A stretch of DNA of 34,238 bases from Alphaproteobacteria bacterium. GTDB lineage: Bacteria; Pseudomonadota; Alphaproteobacteria; UBA9219. Shown here one piece after another: positions 14,741-23,173 of the stretch. The DNA lies in NCBI GenBank assembly GCA_031291435.1, contig JARLJC010000267.1, positions 1 through 34,238 on the forward strand. The letters are read 5' to 3'. Numbering within the stretch: position 1 is the first letter of the stretch; every line of letters begins with the position of its first letter. Position numbers and translations under genes: made by a program. Under the pieces are notes generated by a model that saw only the letters and a list, made by a program, of their open reading frames with translations, had not been told where the DNA came from and searched no databases.

Positions 14741-16600
14741 ATGTTTAATCTGATCCAAGTCGAGCATGGTCAAAAAGTGGCTGTGGATTACAGCCGCGAC
14801 GCCAAATTGACGCGCTTTGGCAATGCCACCTTGGAAGACCGCTATCTGCTCCCCGGCGAAACGGCGCAGGACATGTTCGCGCGCGTGGCTTCGACCTATG
14901 CCGACGACGCCGATCACGCCCAGCGCCTCTATGAGTATATCAGCAATCTGTGGTTTATGCCTGCCACCCCCATTCTCAGCAATGGCGGGGCAAACAGGGG
15001 CCTGCCGATTTCCTGCTTCCTCAATGAATGCAGCGACAGCCTTGACGGCATCGTGAACCTCTGGAACGAAAATGTCTGGCTGGCCGCACTCGGCGGCGGC
15101 ATCGGCTCTTACTGGGGCAATCTGCGTTCGATCGGCGAGCCGGTCGGCCGCAACGGCAAAACCTCGGGTATCGTGCCTTTCATCCGCGTGCAGGACAGTT
15201 TGACGCTGGCGATCTCGCAAGGGTCGCTGCGGCGCGGGTCGGCGGCCTGCTATCTGCCGGTCTGGCATCCGGAAATCGAAGAATTCATCGAAATGCGGCG
15301 TCCTACCGGCGGCGATGCCAACCGCAAGGCGCTCAATCTGCATCACGGCGTGGTTATCACCGATGCGTTCATGCGTGCGGTCGAAAATGACGAAGAATGG
15401 GCGCTGAAATCGCCGAAGGATGAGACTGTCATCACCCGCGTCAATGCCCGTTCTTTGTGGATCCGCCTTCTGACCGCCCGCATCGAAACCGGCGAACCCT
15501 ACCTGTTGTTCATCGACAATGTGAACCGCCATATCCCGGAACATCACAAAATGGCCGGGCTCGAAGTCAAGATGTCGAATTTGTGCAGCGAAATCACGCT
15601 GCCGACCGGCAAGGATAAAGACGGCAAGCAACGCACGGCGGTGTGCTGCCTGTCCTCGCTCAATCTTGAGAAATTCCTGGAATGGGAAAATCATCCGACC
15701 TTCATCGAAGATTGCCTGCGCTTCCTCGACAATATTTTGCAGGATTTCATCGAACGCGCTCCCGACCATATGAGCCGCGCCAAATATTCCGCCGCGCGCG
15801 AACGCTCGGTCGGTCTCGGCGTCATGGGCATGCATTCTTTCTTCCAGAGCCAGAATGTGCCGATCGAAAGCGTGATGGCCAAGGTCTGGAACAAGCGCAT
15901 GTTCCGCCACATCAAGGCGCAGGCCGACGAAGCCTCGGTCAAGCTCGCCCACGAACGCGGCGCGTGCCCCGATGCCGCCGATTACGGCATCATGGAACGC
16001 TTCTCGAACAAGATTGCGATTGCGCCGACGGCGTCGATCTCGATCATCTGCGGCGGCGCTTCGCCCGGTATCGAACCGACCACGGCGAATTCGTATCTGC
16101 ACAAGACTTTGTCGGGCAGCTTTGCCGTGCGCAACGAATATCTCGCCAAGGTTCTCGAGAAATACGGCAAGAATGACGAGGACACGTGGAGCGATATCAC
16201 CCAGCATGAAGGCTCGGTGCAGCATCTCGATTTCCTCGACGAACATGAAAAAATGGTGTTCAAGACCGCGTTCGAACTCGACCAACGCTGGCTGATCGAA
16301 CTCGCCGCCGACCGCGCGCCCTTTATCTGTCAGGCGCAGAGTTTGAACATCTTCCTGCCCGCCAATGTGCATAAGAAGGATTTGCACATGATCCATTTCA
16401 CGGCGTGGAAGCGTGGGGTCAAGAGCCTCTATTACTGCCGCTCGAAATCGATGCAGCGCGCGGAGTCGGCTCACGGCGCCGCTGCGGCTCCGTCGCAGGC
16501 GATGCCCGCCAACGCCAACGAGGATAAAGTGGTTACGACCGCCGCCCCCATTGTCGAGGACGAAGCCAACAAATATGAGGAATGCCTGTCCTGCCAGTAA
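14741..16600 (+). CDS. nrdA: Ribonucleoside-diphosphate reductase alpha subunit NrdA (no ATP-cone)
   Basis: The catalytic subunit of class I ribonucleotide reductase, making dNDPs from NDPs. The 619-residue product has the redox and thiyl cysteines Cys92 (PISCFLNECSDS), Cys282 with Asn280 and Glu284 (SNLCSEI), and Cys302/Cys303 (AVCCLSSLNLE). It also has the radical-transfer pair Tyr564-Tyr565 (KSLYYCRSK) and the C-terminal reducing pair Cys615/Cys618 (ECLSCQ). It begins directly with the catalytic domain: the roughly 90-residue ATP-cone that gives dATP feedback in E. coli NrdA is absent, and none is seen in NrdB. The ATG at 14741 has GGAG eight bases before it. It heads a four-gene run ending in nrdB, with two unrelated genes between. 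Confidence 0.95.
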   Translation: MFNLIQVEHGQKVAVDYSRDAKLTRFGNATLEDRYLLPGETAQDMFARVASTYADDADHAQRLYEYISNLWFMPATPILSNGGANRGLPISCFLNECSDSLDGIVNLWNENVWLAALGGGIGSYWGNLRSIGEPVGRNGKTSGIVPFIRVQDSLTLAISQGSLRRGSAACYLPVWHPEIEEFIEMRRPTGGDANRKALNLHHGVVITDAFMRAVENDEEWALKSPKDETVITRVNARSLWIRLLTARIETGEPYLLFIDNVNRHIPEHHKMAGLEVKMSNLCSEITLPTGKDKDGKQRTAVCCLSSLNLEKFLEWENHPTFIEDCLRFLDNILQDFIERAPDHMSRAKYSAARERSVGLGVMGMHSFFQSQNVPIESVMAKVWNKRMFRHIKAQADEASVKLAHERGACPDAADYGIMERFSNKIAIAPTASISIICGGASPGIEPTTANSYLHKTLSGSFAVRNEYLAKVLEKYGKNDEDTWSDITQHEGSVQHLDFLDEHEKMVFKTAFELDQRWLIELAADRAPFICQAQSLNIFLPANVHKKDLHMIHFTAWKRGVKSLYYCRSKSMQRAESAHGAAAAPSQAMPANANEDKVVTTAAPIVEDEANKYEECLSCQ

Positions 16601-16622
16601 GCAGGGTAGGGCGGAGGGTGGC

Positions 16623-16937
16623 ATGAATTTCACGCGCGAACCGAAAATTGCCGCCCCCATCATCCATGCTATCGAGGATGCGGTTCTGTTCGGCAATATC
16701 AAGGAAATCGCCGGTATCCTCGATATGGTGCGCGAGGATTCGACGTTTCCTGAAAACCTCCGCAATGCGCTCGAATCCCTGATGTATTTTCGTATCGCCT
16801 ATGGCAAGGGCGGCGCTCAGGAACCGGTCACCGAGGAAGATAGACAAGCCAAGCTGCGCATGGAATCTTCATGGGGCAAAGAAATTATCGATATGATCGG
16901 GCATTATCCTGATATGAGCGAGGTCAATTATGCGTGA
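16623..16937 (+). CDS. Small helical protein of unknown function in the nrd operon
   Basis: A 104-residue, mostly helical, soluble protein with no signal peptide or membrane segment and no family I recognise. Recognisable segments are REPKIAAPIIHAIEDAVLFG, IKEIAGILDMVRED, and a C-terminal WGKEIIDMIGHYPDMSEVNY. It lacks cysteines, so it is not a glutaredoxin such as NrdH. A strong GGAGGG ribosome-binding site precedes the ATG, and the gene starts 22 bases after the nrdA stop, so it is almost certainly cotranscribed with and translated alongside the reductase. A role as a regulator or assembly factor of the reductase is possible from position alone. Confidence 0.72.
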   Translation: MNFTREPKIAAPIIHAIEDAVLFGNIKEIAGILDMVREDSTFPENLRNALESLMYFRIAYGKGGAQEPVTEEDRQAKLRMESSWGKEIIDMIGHYPDMSEVNYA

Positions 16938-16958
16938 GGCTATGAGCAGGAAAATGAT

Positions 16959-17795
16959 ATGAGCGACGCCATAGAAATTAAACGCGCTTCATTCTGGCGC
17001 GAGGCGTGGGGGGAAATAAAATCTTCCGTCAAAGCACAGATGGTATGGCTTGTTGGTTATGCGGTATTGATGATCGGGGCGATTTTGATCGGCACATGGG
17101 GCGTCGATCTTAATGCCGCTGTGGCAGATAAAGGTTTCTTCCAGCAGCACCCTCAGGCCCTAAGCCAGATTTTGATCGGTCAAACCGTCAGGATGCTCTT
17201 ATCGATCTTATCCGGTTATTTCTTTGCCGTTCTTTACCTGCGCAGCGTCAAAAAAAGCAACCCGCCCGTTTTGGGATTTGAAGGTTTCTTTTATTGGCTG
17301 GGGCAAAGTTGCATCGTCTTTTTCCTTGGCGTTATTTTTATCGCGGCTCTTGCGGCGCTTATTATGCTTGCGTGGACCATCTTGCCGAAAGATGGGATGG
17401 GCATGACCCTGAAGGGGCTGGCGGTGGCCGCGGGAGTGGTGGCTTTGTATTGGCTTGTTCTTCGCTTTAGTCTGCTTGCGCCGGCGGCAGTGTTGCATCA
17501 CGCGCCTGCATGGAAGAATTGCTGGGCGATTACGGAAGGCAAGTGCTACCGTATTTTGGGCGGGTTGCTGATGATCATGCTTATTCTCGCGGGAATTTTT
17601 TTATTGCCGGCGGTTATTTCTGTTGTTTTAAAAATGCAGTTTGGCGCTTCGAGTCCGGTAACGACCTTATTCCGGGCTTTTTATATGGGAATTGCCACTA
17701 GCTTCGTTTCTTACGCGTTTATGGTCTATTTTTGCACCGTATATCGCATTTTGTTGCACGAAAAACAAAATGCTTCCAGTATCGTCACGCCGTAA
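16959..17795 (+). CDS. Six-helix membrane protein inside the nrd operon
   Basis: A 278-residue inner-membrane protein with about six hydrophobic segments: near residues 28-48, 80-98, 112-140, 153-175, 203-227 and 238-265. The N-terminus is a cytoplasmic amphipathic stretch (IKRASFWREAWGEIKSSVK). The fold is reminiscent of the membrane domain found in glycerophosphodiesterase-like proteins, but no catalytic motif is present. It starts 21 bases after the preceding stop, with AGGAAA before the ATG, and ends 16 bases before nrdB. Its DNA has more A/T-rich runs than nrdA or nrdB, partly from the hydrophobic codons, so it may be a later insertion. No link to nucleotide reduction is evident from the sequence. 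Confidence 0.72.
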   Translation: MSDAIEIKRASFWREAWGEIKSSVKAQMVWLVGYAVLMIGAILIGTWGVDLNAAVADKGFFQQHPQALSQILIGQTVRMLLSILSGYFFAVLYLRSVKKSNPPVLGFEGFFYWLGQSCIVFFLGVIFIAALAALIMLAWTILPKDGMGMTLKGLAVAAGVVALYWLVLRFSLLAPAAVLHHAPAWKNCWAITEGKCYRILGGLLMIMLILAGIFLLPAVISVVLKMQFGASSPVTTLFRAFYMGIATSFVSYAFMVYFCTVYRILLHEKQNASSIVTP

Positions 17796-17811
17796 AATCA
17801 GGAGAATATAA

Positions 17812-18792
17812 ATGTCCGGACTTCTTACCCCCAATCCCGTTTACAAGCCGTTCCGCTATCCATGGGCGTATGAATGCTGGCAGAAGCAGCAGCAACTGCA
17901 TTGGCTACCCGAAGAAGTGCCGATGGCCGACGACATCAAGGACTGGCGGCATAAACTCACGGCGTCCGAGCAAAATCTGCTCACGCACATCTTCCGGTTT
18001 TTCACGCAGGCCGACGTCGAAGTGAACAACTGCTACATGAAGAAATATGCCGGCGTGTTCCAGCCGACCGAGATTCAGATGATGCTGGCGGCTTTCTCGA
18101 ATATGGAAACCATCCATATCGCGGCTTATTCGCATCTGCTCGATACACTCGGCATGCCCGAAGTCGAATATTCGGCCTTTTTGCGTTACAAGGAAATGAA
18201 GGCCAAGTATGATTATCTACAGGCCTTTAATTGTAGCAGTCCGGTCGAAACCGCGCGCACGCTTGCCGTGTTCGGCGCTTTCACCGAAGGGCTGCAACTG
18301 TTTGCGTCTTTCGCCATGCTGATGAATTTCCCGCGCTTCAACAAGATGAAGGGCATGGGGCAGATCGTCACCTGGTCGGTGCGCGACGAGACTTTGCATA
18401 CTTTGTCGATCATTCGTCTGTTCCGTACCTTTATCGACGAGAACAAATTTATCTGGACGGATAGTTTCCAGCGCGAATTGTATCTCGCCTGCGACACCAT
18501 CGTCGATCACGAAGACGCCTTCATCGATCTGGCGTTCGAGTTGGGTGGTATTGAGGGTTTGACCGCCGACGAAGTGAAATCCTATATCCGCTACATCGCC
18601 GACCGCCGTTTGACGCAGCTTGGGATGCAGCCGATTTACAAGGTCGCGAAGAACCCGCTGCCCTGGATGGATGAAATGATGAATGCCGCTGAACATGCCA
18701 ACTTCTTCGAAGCGCGCGCGACCGAATATAGCCGCGCCGCGACGCAGGGCACATGGGAAGAGGCGTTTGCGACGATGATCGAAGCGGCGTAA
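17812..18792 (+). CDS. nrdB: Ribonucleoside-diphosphate reductase beta subunit NrdB
   Basis: The radical-generating subunit of class Ia ribonucleotide reductase, partner of NrdA. The 326-residue product has the di-iron ligands Asp68 (TQADVEVNN), Glu99 and His102 (METIH), Glu159 (FGAFTEGLQ), and Glu193 and His196 (RDETLHTL). The radical tyrosine is Tyr106 in IHIAAYSHLL. A tyrosine at that place argues for a tyrosyl radical rather than the Tyr-free class Ic type. No ATP-cone is attached. AGGAG precedes the ATG. nrdB follows the membrane protein gene by 16 bases. Confidence 0.95.
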   Translation: MSGLLTPNPVYKPFRYPWAYECWQKQQQLHWLPEEVPMADDIKDWRHKLTASEQNLLTHIFRFFTQADVEVNNCYMKKYAGVFQPTEIQMMLAAFSNMETIHIAAYSHLLDTLGMPEVEYSAFLRYKEMKAKYDYLQAFNCSSPVETARTLAVFGAFTEGLQLFASFAMLMNFPRFNKMKGMGQIVTWSVRDETLHTLSIIRLFRTFIDENKFIWTDSFQRELYLACDTIVDHEDAFIDLAFELGGIEGLTADEVKSYIRYIADRRLTQLGMQPIYKVAKNPLPWMDEMMNAAEHANFFEARATEYSRAATQGTWEEAFATMIEAA

Positions 18793-18800
18793 GGAAGAAT

Positions 18801-18891
18801 GAGAGAGAAGAAGGGGCTGGGGGGTAACCGGCAAAAACTGTTCTCCTCTTAATCTCCAGCCCCTTCTTCCTCCTCGCTCTTCCTCTCTCTG
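18801..18891. repeat. Purine/pyrimidine hairpin element, copy 1
   Basis: GAAGAAGGGGCTGG (18807-18820) pairs perfectly over 14 bp with CCAGCCCCTTCTTC (18856-18869). The flanks GAGAGAGA and TCTCTCTC extend the pairing. The loop holds ACCGGCAAAA (18827-18836), which recurs inverted in the loop of the second copy at 30991-31075. It lies between nrdB and the SDR gene and may end nrd transcription. Confidence 0.75.
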
Positions 18892-18914
18892 ACCCTTTTC
18901 CAAAGGAGAAACAA

Positions 18915-19700
18915 ATGTCCACCCTCAAAGGCAAATCGGCTATCGTCACCGGCTCGACCAGCGGTATCGGCCTCGGCATCGCCAAGGCTCTGGCGGGGCA
19001 GGGCGTCAATATCATGCTCAACGGTTTCGGCGATGCCGGCGAGATTGAAAACATCCGCAAGGAAATCACCGCCATGGGCGTGGGCGCGGTGTACTCCGCC
19101 GCCAATATGGAAAAGCCCGATGAAATCCGCGCCATGGCCGCCGATGCCGCCAAAGCCTTTGGCCGCGTCGATATTCTGGTGCCGAATGCGGGCGTGCAGT
19201 TTGTTTCGCCGATTGAGGATTTCCCCGAAGAAAAATTCGAATCCATCATCCGCATCGATCTGATGAGCGGCTGGTACGCCTCCAAAGCCGTGTTCAAGGG
19301 CATGAAAGACGCCAAATGGGGTCGCATCGTCAGCATCGTTTCGGCGCACGGCCTCGTCGCCTCGCCCTTCAAGTCGGCCTATGTTTCGGCCAAGCACGGT
19401 ATGCTCGGCATGATGAAAACGCTGGCGCTCGAAGGGGCCACCTTCGGCGTGACCGCCAATGCCATTTGCCCCGGCTATGTGCATACGCCTCTGGTCGATA
19501 AGCAAATTCCCGACACGATGAAGGCCCGCAACATGACCCGCGATCAAGTCATCAACGACGTCATTCTGGCGGCGCAGCCGACCAAGCAGTTCGTCACCGT
19601 TGAACAGGTCGCTTCGTTGGTGCTGTATCTGTGCTCGGACAACGCGGCGCAGATCAACGGCGCGGCGCTCAGCATCGATGGCGGCTGGACGGCACAGTGA
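18915..19700 (+). CDS. bdhA: 3-hydroxybutyrate dehydrogenase (SDR family)
   Basis: A classical short-chain dehydrogenase of 261 residues that interconverts (R)-3-hydroxybutyrate and acetoacetate with NAD, a step in the use of polyhydroxybutyrate. The cofactor motif is TGSTSGIG (12-19), then NAG (91-93). The catalytic residues are Ser143, Tyr156 and Lys160 (SAYVSAKHG). CPGYVHTPLVDKQIP is the region typical of this dehydrogenase within the SDR family, and the C-terminus is the usual INGAALSIDGGWTAQ. AAAGGAG precedes the ATG. It stands alone between two repeat elements, converging with anmK. No PHB synthase or thiolase genes are in the window. Confidence 0.88.
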   Translation: MSTLKGKSAIVTGSTSGIGLGIAKALAGQGVNIMLNGFGDAGEIENIRKEITAMGVGAVYSAANMEKPDEIRAMAADAAKAFGRVDILVPNAGVQFVSPIEDFPEEKFESIIRIDLMSGWYASKAVFKGMKDAKWGRIVSIVSAHGLVASPFKSAYVSAKHGMLGMMKTLALEGATFGVTANAICPGYVHTPLVDKQIPDTMKARNMTRDQVINDVILAAQPTKQFVTVEQVASLVLYLCSDNAAQINGAALSIDGGWTAQ

Positions 19701-19728
19701 CCAGAGCACTTTTCAAGCAGGAGGAATC

Positions 19729-19811
19729 GTCATGCTCGCGAAGGCGAGCATCCCATTTTTTCTTAAGCCGACGAAATAAACAAATGGGATTTCCGCCTAC
19801 GCGGAAATGAC
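19729..19811. repeat. REP-type facing palindromes, gene-free copy
   Basis: GTCATGCTCGCGAAGGCGAG (from 19729) and its partner ending CGCGGAAATGAC (19811) are two small palindromes that face each other. Their inner ends are ATCCCATTT and AAATGGGAT, which are exact complements. About 25 bases lie between. This is the same design as at 1-170, 954-1360 and 28993-29182, with different stem sequence. It sits between convergent genes and can form a terminator-like structure on either strand. Confidence 0.85.
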
Positions 19812-19832
19812 GCGAGCGCCGTTAGTTTGATG

Positions 19833-20918
19833 CTAAACGCGGTGCAGTTTCCCGCCGGGCATCGGGCGCGGGACGCCTGTCGTCAGCGGCAAACTGAGCG
19901 GCTCACCCAGCACCGAACGCACCGCGAGATAGGCGAAGGCTTCGGCTTCGAGGCCGTCGCCGCTCCAGCCCAGTTCATCGACCGAACGCACCGAAAGGGC
20001 GGTCACATCGGCGATCCAGCGCATCAATGTCGTGTTGTGCCGCCCGCCGCCCGCGACATAAATCACTTCGGGCATTTGCGGCAGGAATGGCAGAGCCGCC
20101 GCCACGCCGCGCGCGGTAATCATCGTCAAAGTCGCGGCGCCGTCGGCGGCGTTCAGATGTTCGGGGACATATTTGCGGAACTGATCTCGGTCGAGCGATT
20201 TCGGCGGCTGCCTCGTAAAAAATTCGCGCATCATCGCGAATTCGACCGCCGCGCTGTCGATTGTACCCGCAGCAGCCAGTAAACCATTTTCGTCGAAAGG
20301 CTGGCCGGTATGGCGCAAGACCCAGTCATCGAGCAGGGCGTTGCCGGGGCCGACATCGAAAGCCAGAATCTCATCGTCTCCGTCGCCCCCAATCCATGTC
20401 ACGTTGGAAACGCCGCCGATATTGAGAATGAGCGCGGGCTTGGCCATGCCGGTGACAAGGGCGCGGTGATATAACGGCACCAGAGGCGCGCCGTTGCCGC
20501 CCGCGCGCACATCGGCGCTGCGGAAATCATTGACGGTCGGCACGCCGGTAAGCGTGGCCAGCAACGCGCCGTCGCCGATCTGCACCGTCATCCGTTCGGC
20601 GGGATTGTGGAACAAAGTCTGGCCGTGAAAGCCGATGAAATCCGGCGTGACGGCAATCTCGCGCATTAAGGCCAGGGCGATTTCGGCATGCATCACGGTT
20701 AATTCCCGCTCGAACGCTGCCACGCCGGCGTCCTGCCGCCCGTTGGCGTTGCCGAGATGCGCCCGCAAATTGTCGCGAAAAGCCGTGTCATAGGGCCGCC
20801 CGGCAAAGCCCAGAGGCCGCACATGGCTGTACCCGTCGGTTTCGATCATGGCGGCGTCGATGCCGTCGATCGAGGTGCCGCTCATCAATCCCAGCGCGCG
20901 GTAAAGTTTGGGCTTCAT
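19833..20918 (-). CDS. anmK: Anhydro-N-acetylmuramic acid kinase AnmK
   Basis: AnmK hydrolyses and phosphorylates 1,6-anhydro-MurNAc released in cell-wall turnover to give MurNAc-6-phosphate. The 361-residue product has the N-terminal phosphate-binding motif GLMSGTSIDGIDAA (10-23), GFHGQTLFHNP, NIGGVSNVTWIG, AFDVGPGNALLDDWV and YVAGGGRHNTTLM, all typical for the family and in order. Length is normal. It diverges from tyrS with 64 bases between the start codons, an arrangement common in alphaproteobacteria. It converges with the SDR gene across a repeat element. Confidence 0.96.
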   Translation of the reverse strand: MKPKLYRALGLMSGTSIDGIDAAMIETDGYSHVRPLGFAGRPYDTAFRDNLRAHLGNANGRQDAGVAAFERELTVMHAEIALALMREIAVTPDFIGFHGQTLFHNPAERMTVQIGDGALLATLTGVPTVNDFRSADVRAGGNGAPLVPLYHRALVTGMAKPALILNIGGVSNVTWIGGDGDDEILAFDVGPGNALLDDWVLRHTGQPFDENGLLAAAGTIDSAAVEFAMMREFFTRQPPKSLDRDQFRKYVPEHLNAADGAATLTMITARGVAAALPFLPQMPEVIYVAGGGRHNTTLMRWIADVTALSVRSVDELGWSGDGLEAEAFAYLAVRSVLGEPLSLPLTTGVPRPMPGGKLHRV

Positions 20919-20982
20919 ATAACGCTTTGGCTTGGTTAGATTATCCGGACATTCTATCAGAACCCGGTAAAGGCTTCCAGCT

Positions 20983-22227
20983 ATGTCCCCCTATAAATCA
21001 GACTTTTTGCGCGTTTTGCACGAACGCGGCCATGTCCATCAATGCACGGATATGGGGGCGCTCGACGCCAGGGCCGCGGCCGGGCCGATCACCGCCTATA
21101 TCGGCTATGACGCGACGGCCGACAGTTTGCATGTCGGCAACCTCGCCACCATCATGATGCTGCACCGGCTACAGCAGACGGGGCATCGCCCCATCGTCCT
21201 GATGGGCGGCGGCACCACCAAGGTCGGCGATCCTTCGGGCAAGGACGAAACCCGCCAACTGATGACCGACGAGAAAATCGCCGCCAATATCGCCAGCATC
21301 AAAAGCATCTTCGGCAATTTCCTGAAATTCGGCGCTGGAAAAACCGATGGGGTGATGACCAACAATGCCGACTGGCTTGACGGGCTCGGCTATATCCCGT
21401 TCCTGCGCGAAGTCGGCACGCATTTCACCATCAACCGCATGCTGTCCTTCGACTCGGTCAAATTGCGGCTGGAGCGCGAGCAGCCTCTGACCTTCCTCGA
21501 ATTCAATTACATGATCATGCAGGGCTACGATTTCGTCGAGCTGCATAAACGCAACAGCTGCATCCTGCAAATGGGCGGCTCCGATCAATGGGGCAATATC
21601 GTCAACGGCGTCGAACTGGGGCGGCGCATGCATAATTACGAATTGTTCGGCCTTACTACGCCGCTCATCACCACCGCTTCGGGTGCGAAAATGGGCAAGA
21701 CGGCTTCTGGCGCGGTGTGGCTCAAGAAAGAACGTTTGTCGCCTTACGATTACTGGCAATTCTGGCGCAATACCGAGGATGCCGATGTCGGGCGTTTCCT
21801 GAAATTATTCACCGACATGCCTTTGGACGAAATCGCACGCCTTGAAAAACTGAAAGACGCCGAAATCAACGAGGCCAAAAAAATTCTCGCGTTCGAGGCG
21901 GTCAAACTGGCGCATGGCGAGGAAGCAGCCAGAACCGCCGCCGATACCGCCAAAGCCACCTTCGAAGGCGGCGGGGCAGGCGAGGGCCTGCCGACTTACG
22001 AATTCCCGCGCGGCACCACGCCCCTTATCATCGATGTGGTGGTTACGCTCGGCCTCGCGGCGTCGCGCGGCGAAGCCAAACGTTTGATCGAGCAGGGCGG
22101 TCTGCGCCTCAATGATGCGGCGGTGACTTCATTGACCGCGACTATTGGAGCAGGGGATATCGGCGGCGACAACCTCGCCCGCCTCAGCGCGGGCAAGAAG
22201 CGGCATGCCCTTGTCAAAGCCATATAA
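20983..22227 (+). CDS. tyrS: Tyrosyl-tRNA synthetase
   Basis: A class I aminoacyl-tRNA synthetase charging tRNA-Tyr. The 414-residue product has the HIGH-type motif as HVGN (50-53) and the KMSKS-type motif as KMGKT (236-240). The tyrosine pocket is seen in [10 protein letters not shown] (39-48) and [10 protein letters not shown] (196-205). A C-terminal S4 RNA-binding domain follows (about 345-414, with [18 protein letters not shown]). Length fits the bacterial TyrRS. A strong hairpin follows the stop codon. Confidence 0.97.
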   Translation: MSPYKSDFLRVLHERGHVHQCTDMGALDARAAAGPITAYIGYDATADSLHVGNLATIMMLHRLQQTGHRPIVLMGGGTTKVGDPSGKDETRQLMTDEKIAANIASIKSIFGNFLKFGAGKTDGVMTNNADWLDGLGYIPFLREVGTHFTINRMLSFDSVKLRLEREQPLTFLEFNYMIMQGYDFVELHKRNSCILQMGGSDQWGNIVNGVELGRRMHNYELFGLTTPLITTASGAKMGKTASGAVWLKKERLSPYDYWQFWRNTEDADVGRFLKLFTDMPLDEIARLEKLKDAEINEAKKILAFEAVKLAHGEEAARTAADTAKATFEGGGAGEGLPTYEFPRGTTPLIIDVVVTLGLAASRGEAKRLIEQGGLRLNDAAVTSLTATIGAGDIGGDNLARLSAGKKRHALVKAI

Positions 22228-22233
22228 AAGGAA

Positions 22234-22259
22234 AGGGCGGAAACCGAAGTTTCCGCCCT
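22234..22259. terminator. Hairpin terminator between tyrS and the convergent gene
   Basis: An 11-bp perfect stem, AGGGCGGAAAC / GTTTCCGCCCT, with a CGAA tetraloop starts seven bases after the tyrS stop. The T-tract after it is weak (CTCTTGT). It may serve both convergent genes. Confidence 0.75.
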
Positions 22260-22281
22260 CTCTTGTCCTAACCAATAAGGC

Positions 22282-22878
22282 TTAGTTAAAGCTGAAAGTC
22301 AGACCAACAGTTGCTCCGGCAAGCGCGCCGAGGCCGGCCGCTTTGCCGCAATCCGGACGAACCGCGACGCTGTAAGGCGTGCCGTCGCCGGTGATGGTGT
22401 GACCACCCGGATTGAACGCGACATCGTTCGAAATGGTCGTGCTGGTCTGGCCGCCGTCGGCGAAACAGGCAACCGCGCCGCCGATAGCGCCGGCACCCAT
22501 GCCGAGGCCGATCTTGGTGACGACCTTTTCCACCGGGGTCATTCTGTCATAGGCGCCGCTGTTGAGCAGAAGCGTATCGCCGACGACTTCGAAGCCCGCG
22601 CCGGCAAGACCGCCGAACACGCCGCCCTTGAGGGTGCGGATGTTGAAATAATCGTACGAAGTGTTCTGGAAGCTGAAACCATCGGTGCTGCAACCGCAGC
22701 CGTAACTGACCGAGGTGCCGACCTGATTGGTGATCGAGTTGGCGTTGGTCAGTTCATAGGTCAGGCCGCCGGCGGCGCCCGCCGCGAAGCCGACAAAAGC
22801 GTCGCTGAGATCGATCGAATAATCGGGCGAGGCAGGCTGCGTCGGCAGGTGATAGGGCATCGGAAGATCGGCGGCCAT
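22282..22878 (-). CDS. Exported glycine-rich protein of unknown function, frameshifted at its signal peptide
   Basis: This frame encodes MAADLPMPYHLPTQP and then about 185 residues rich in Gly and Ala, including VGFAAGAAGGLTYEL, YGCGCSTDG, GGVFGGLAGAGFEVVGD, IGLGMGAGAIGGAVACFADG and LGALAGATVGLTFSFN. The glycine-zipper-like helices suggest membrane association, and the final FSFN recalls outer-membrane protein ends, but no family is recognised. A perfect Sec signal peptide with a GGAGA ribosome-binding site lies just upstream in another frame (22879-22945). Removing one base near 22884 joins the two and restores a VMA-ADL cleavage site. The ATG at 22878 is therefore probably not the natural start, and as read the protein would not be exported. 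It is either a recent pseudogene or a sequence error. Confidence 0.65.
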   Translation of the reverse strand: MAADLPMPYHLPTQPASPDYSIDLSDAFVGFAAGAAGGLTYELTNANSITNQVGTSVSYGCGCSTDGFSFQNTSYDYFNIRTLKGGVFGGLAGAGFEVVGDTLLLNSGAYDRMTPVEKVVTKIGLGMGAGAIGGAVACFADGGQTSTTISNDVAFNPGGHTITGDGTPYSVAVRPDCGKAAGLGALAGATVGLTFSFN

Positions 22879-22945
22879 GACGGCCGGTAGGGATCATCAT
22901 GGCCGCGGTAGCGGCACCGAAAGCGGTTTTCTTGATGGCGTTCAT
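22879..22945 (-). pseudogene. Detached signal peptide of the preceding gene
   Basis: From ATG 22945, with GGAGA a few bases before it, the minus strand reads MNAIKKTAFGAATAAMMIPT and then runs out of frame into arginine-rich sequence with a stop after 63 codons. Dropping one base in the CCGG at about 22884-22887 changes the continuation to PTAV-MAADLPMPYHLP. This gives a complete signal peptide and the mature protein of the gene at 22282-22878. Confidence 0.75.
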
Positions 22946-23109
22946 ATTTCTTCTCCAAATAAGGTTAAAGAATAATGCGCCACCGTGGCGCTTTGGTTCA
23001 AATAAGCTGACGTACCCTATATGTTTGGGCGCAACCAATTCAACATGCTTTTTAGTTTCAACGCCTTTCTTAACCATGCAATTAGAAAACGACAGGGAAT
23101 TCAAGGCAC

Positions 23110-23142
23110 AAAAAAACGGCCGGCAGATGATGCTGCCGGCCG
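23110..23142 (-). terminator. Rho-independent terminator of the 23174-24109 gene
   Basis: On the minus strand a 10-bp perfect stem, CGGCCGGCAG / CTGCCGGCCG (23117-23142), with a 6-base loop is followed by a run of seven T. It starts about 30 bases after the stop codon of the exported-protein gene. Confidence 0.88.
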
Positions 23143-23173
23143 CTGAGTTTGGGCTGTTCGCCCGTTTCGTCGA

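Noticed and set aside
14471-16765. 764-codon open frame on the minus strand opposite nrdA
   Set aside because: Antisense shadow of nrdA; arginine- and histidine-rich sequence with no family-like motifs.
22946-23104. 53-codon extension upstream of the signal peptide at 22945
   Set aside because: It lies before a strong ribosome-binding site and would bury the signal peptide inside the protein.
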